In this document: piece after piece, positions 61,693 through 64,000 of the stretch
How positions within the stretch are numbered: position 1 is the first letter of the stretch
Layout: the number at the start of each line of letters is the position of its first letter
NCBI RefSeq assembly: GCF_027213715.1
Contig: NZ_JAPWGM010000001.1
Location: forward strand, 1,240,001-1,304,000
DNA length: 64,000 nt
Origin: Pedobacter punctiformis
GTDB taxonomy: Bacteria > Bacteroidota > Bacteroidia > Sphingobacteriales > Sphingobacteriaceae
Direction of reading: 5' to 3'
Translations under genes and position numbers: made by a program
The notes under the pieces: generated by a model
Database searches by the model: none
Told to the model about the DNA's origin: nothing
What the model saw: the letters and a program-made list of their open reading frames with translations, nothing else

Positions 61693-62384
61693 TGATGCAC
61701 AACTTTCAAAATCTTATGGAGAAACATTCGGCATCTATTGCCAAAGTTGTTGATTTTGATGTGTGGAAAGATCAGTTGCTCAGCCTTGATTTTACAGCTT
61801 CTAATACCGAGCTTACGGATGAAATTTTGGACGATACCGATTTGTTTTCTGATTGGGTGAATCAAAAACTTATTTCTAATGGTGCAAAGTATGGAATTGG
61901 GGGTTATGGCGAGCACCGGACCATTTATTCGAGAAGCAAACACTTTAATACGGCCGAGGAGCCACGCCGTTTACATTTAGGCGTTGACATATGGGCACCA
62001 GCCGGAACGGCCGTTTATAATTTTTATGATGCCAAAGTTCAAAGTTTTGCAAATAATAACAATTTCGGAGATTATGGAGCAACCATTATTTTAGAATATA
62101 ATATAGATGGTTTTCAGTTTTATGCGCTATACGGGCATTTAAGTCTAGCCTCTCTTAATGGTCTTGAAGAAGGAAAGTATATTCCGGCAGGGCAAAAAAT
62201 AGCCGAACTTGGTGTTAAGGAAGAAAACGGATACTGGCCTCCGCATTTACACTTTCAACTCATTAAAAATATGGAAGGACTAAAAGGAGATTATCCGGGG
62301 GTATGTAAATTCAGCGAACGCGATCAATACCTGGCCAACTGCCCCGATCCAAACCTGATTTTGAAAAGTACTTTCGGAAAGTAA
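61692..62384 (+). CDS. M23 family metallopeptidase
   Basis: 230 aa peptidoglycan endopeptidase-type (LytM) domain. Zinc ligands are seen in HLGVDIWAPAG (His, Asp) and PPHLHFQL (His-x-His), with the intervening YGHLSLASLNGLEEGKYIPAGQKIAELG typical. The N-terminal about 70 residues (HNFQNLMEKHSASIAKVVDFD) have no signal peptide or recognised domain, so localisation is unclear: either it is exported by an unusual route or the domain works in the cytoplasm. Its start overlaps the stop of the hemolysin-III gene. Confidence 0.9.
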   Translation: MMHNFQNLMEKHSASIAKVVDFDVWKDQLLSLDFTASNTELTDEILDDTDLFSDWVNQKLISNGAKYGIGGYGEHRTIYSRSKHFNTAEEPRRLHLGVDIWAPAGTAVYNFYDAKVQSFANNNNFGDYGATIILEYNIDGFQFYALYGHLSLASLNGLEEGKYIPAGQKIAELGVKEENGYWPPHLHFQLIKNMEGLKGDYPGVCKFSERDQYLANCPDPNLILKSTFGK

Positions 62385-62451
62385 TTTATCATGTTCGTTT
62401 TAAGCTTTTCAATTCAACCCCTGCTTCATCTTTTTTGCGTAAATTAGTTAA

Positions 62452-63105
62452 ATGAAGAAGTTTTTAACCTTTTACCTGGTTTTTTGCTGCACTATGGCTA
62501 TGGCACAATTGCAGTTTAAAAGCGGAAAAGATGGTTTTTCTAATTTCATAAAGAATAACACCATTTATCCGCGGTATTCTAAATACAACTGCATCCAGGG
62601 AACGGTAAATGTTAGCTTTAAACTCGATAATGAAGGCAGGGTGTACTTCTCTAAAATAAACTCAGGTATTATTACCGAACTTAATGATGAAGCACTACGT
62701 TTAATTCGTTTAAGTTCTGGTAAATGGGCAATTCCTGCAGGTTACGATTCTGCAGCTGTTATAGTTGTTCTGGTTAATTTCAAGTTATCCGGCTACGATT
62801 GTGAGAAAAAAAGTAGTTCAGACATTCGTTCTGCGATTGAAGCGTACCAAACCGACGAAAGATTGACCGATGTGGTGCTTAACTTTTACAAAAACATTGA
62901 TATGGCCAAACCCGGACAGGAAGCACAAATTTTGGCTATAAAAAATCAATTGGGTATTGATGATGAATACCTGGAGGAAAGAATTAATGATGGATTAAAA
63001 AAAATAAAACAAGGTGATAAACCAGGCGCTTGCGAAGATTTCTTATTTGTTAAACATGTAGGAAGCAGCAAAGCCGATAAATACATAGCTCAATACTGTA
63101 AATAA
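62452..63105 (+). CDS. Exported protein with TonB C-terminal domain
   Basis: 217 aa. A signal peptide (about 1-19, ending MAMAQ) is followed by a TonB C-terminal domain (about 35-115: YPRYSKYNCIQGTVNVSFKLDNEGRVYFSKINSGI ... LNDEALRLI). A helical tail of about 95 residues ends in GDKPGACEDFLFVKHVGSSKADKY, which resembles a Sel1/TPR-like repeat end. Unlike true TonB it has no N-terminal membrane anchor or Pro-rich linker, so it cannot transmit energy the usual way; the domain probably has a binding role (inference). Confidence 0.8.
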   Translation: MKKFLTFYLVFCCTMAMAQLQFKSGKDGFSNFIKNNTIYPRYSKYNCIQGTVNVSFKLDNEGRVYFSKINSGIITELNDEALRLIRLSSGKWAIPAGYDSAAVIVVLVNFKLSGYDCEKKSSSDIRSAIEAYQTDERLTDVVLNFYKNIDMAKPGQEAQILAIKNQLGIDDEYLEERINDGLKKIKQGDKPGACEDFLFVKHVGSSKADKYIAQYCK

Positions 63106-63501
63106 ATGCGATACACGATTAAATTTTTTGCCCTTTTAGATATCATTACTATTGCCCTGCTGGGTAAGCAATTTTGGGAAATCATTACCCATCTAAGTGA
63201 AATTCCTCAGGAAACACTTTCGCAGGCCAAGGTTATTCTGATGCTTCCATTATTTGTTTCCCTGTTTATATCAGCGGCGGGTTTAATGCTCTTCAAAAAG
63301 TTTGGCTTCATTACTTATTATATTCAATTCCCCTTCCGGCTGGTTGTTTGGATTTTTTCAATAGGTTTTATCACTCTGCTGCCCGAATACTTTAATCTCG
63401 GCGAAAGATGGTTCGATATTTTATTCAGGATATGTTTCATTGCAGAATTTTTCAGGTTATATTATACCATTAAAGTTCACAGAAAATATTTGCTTAATTA
63501 G
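63106..63501 (+). CDS. Predicted integral membrane protein of unknown function
   Basis: 131 aa with three or four hydrophobic segments (KFFALLDIITIALLGKQF, VILMLPLFVSLFISAAGLML, LVVWIFSIGFITLLP, DILFRICFIAEFF). I do not recognise the family. It begins at the base after the stop of the TonB-C gene, so the two are translationally coupled. Its 3' end overlaps the convergent diacylglycerol-kinase-like gene by 8 nt. Confidence 0.75.
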   Translation: MRYTIKFFALLDIITIALLGKQFWEIITHLSEIPQETLSQAKVILMLPLFVSLFISAAGLMLFKKFGFITYYIQFPFRLVVWIFSIGFITLLPEYFNLGERWFDILFRICFIAEFFRLYYTIKVHRKYLLN

Positions 63502-64000
63502 TGTGTTTGGGTACAATTACGGAAATTGCTGCAGGTAAAATTTTTGCTTCAACTGTATTAATCTTTCCAATATACTCACCATCAACCTGAAAGTGTACCT
63601 TATGTTTGGAGCTGATTTTCACTTCTGAAGTTTGAAATACCTCTATTTTCCTGGGGTTAAAGGGCAATTTAGTCGTCCATATTTTTAAAATCTCCAGGTA
63701 GGAGTAATCCTTAACCAATACTACTTCAAAAAGTTTGTCATCTAATTTCCCATCCGGATTTATTTTTAAACCCGTTCCATACCTGGTTGCATTTGCCAGG
63801 GCAACCATGGCTGCGGCAGATTTAACCCGCTCTCCTTTTAAGTCTAACTCCACTTCCATCCGTTTATGATTCCACAAGGCGTGCCAGGTTGCTTTTGCGT
63901 AACCCCACATGCCCCGTTCAGATAAACCGTCAAACTTTTTAATCAGATAAGCATTAAAACCTAAATCAGAAAGATGAATACACAGTTCATCATTAATTTT
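63494..64000 (-). CDS. Diacylglycerol/lipid kinase C-terminal part (gene continues outside window)
   Basis: The reading frame is open to the window edge; about 168 residues of the C-terminal region are visible. SDLGFNAYLIKKFDG, VANATRYGTGLKINPDGKLDDKLFEV and FQVDGEYI are characteristic of the C-terminal beta-sandwich of DagK/YegS-like lipid kinases, which phosphorylate diacylglycerol or sphingoid-type lipids. The ATP-binding N-terminal domain would lie upstream, beyond 64000. The ATG at 63910 is internal. In Sphingobacteriaceae, which contain sphingolipids, a sphingosine-kinase-like role is possible (inference). Confidence 0.88.
   Translation of the reverse strand, partial: KINDELCIHLSDLGFNAYLIKKFDGLSERGMWGYAKATWHALWNHKRMEVELDLKGERVKSAAAMVALANATRYGTGLKINPDGKLDDKLFEVVLVKDYSYLEILKIWTTKLPFNPRKIEVFQTSEVKISSKHKVHFQVDGEYIGKINTVEAKILPAAISVIVPKHTN

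Overview
The window is AT-rich chromosomal DNA from a member of the Bacteroidetes, most likely a Sphingobacteriaceae species close to Pedobacter. The lineage call is inference from gene content. Supporting it are Bacteroidetes-type promoter elements (TTTG, about 19 nt, TAnnTTTG), the near absence of Shine-Dalgarno sequences, and lineage-typical families: DUF4270, DUF4920, an Oar-like TonB-dependent receptor, dipeptidyl peptidase IV, lipoproteins with a Cys-Lys-Lys-Asp start, and a 29-residue basic protein next to HU. I see no rRNA, tRNA, CRISPR array, insertion sequence, integrase or prophage. Almost everything is ordinary chromosomal backbone, with one surface-glycan locus.

Layout. 1-10.4 kb: the 3' part of ilvE, a DPP-IV peptidase, a DUF4920 protein with a structured RNA candidate upstream, radA, rng, a 29-aa basic protein, a TPR protein and HU, then mutY and ssb. 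10.4-17.1 kb: glmS, a DUF4270 lipoprotein and a starch-synthase N-domain protein on the minus strand, divergent from panC, panD and a flippase-like membrane protein. 17.2-24.3 kb: acyl-CoA dehydrogenase, a small membrane protein, a lipoprotein and the rimP-nusA-infB operon, whose leader carries an intrinsic terminator. 24.4-36.9 kb: a glycan locus with an acyltransferase, UDP-galactopyranose mutase, at least seven glycosyltransferases of several families, a WbsX/GH99-like protein and an MsbA-like ABC exporter. 37-47 kb: meaB, an aminopeptidase P, a strongly expressed OmpA-type porin, a 46-aa membrane protein, a RidA protein, recG, an MFS exporter and a second ABC exporter. 47-55 kb: an Oar-like outer-membrane receptor and a two-gene amidohydrolase operon. 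55.4-58.6 kb: trpE-trpG-trpC behind a leader peptide and terminator. 58.6-64 kb: a lipoprotein, hflX, rbfA, a hemolysin-III family protein, an M23 peptidase, a TonB-C protein, a membrane protein and the 3' part of a diacylglycerol-kinase-like gene.

The most interesting observations concern RNA and regulation. The trp genes are preceded by a 25-codon leader ORF containing Trp-Leu-Trp and ending in a Cys-rich segment, followed by a perfect 12-bp terminator hairpin. The rimP-nusA-infB leader has a terminator between its promoter and first gene, which suggests NusA autoregulation. A ~104-nt multi-hairpin RNA lies upstream of the DUF4920 gene. Several genes have a -7 promoter element only 4-6 nt before the start codon and may be leaderless. 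A 75-nt imperfect hairpin lies upstream of the acyl-CoA dehydrogenase. On the protein side, only one of three amidohydrolase modules in the two-gene operon keeps recognisable metal ligands. trpD is missing between trpG and trpC, where a dispersed intergenic repeat sits instead.
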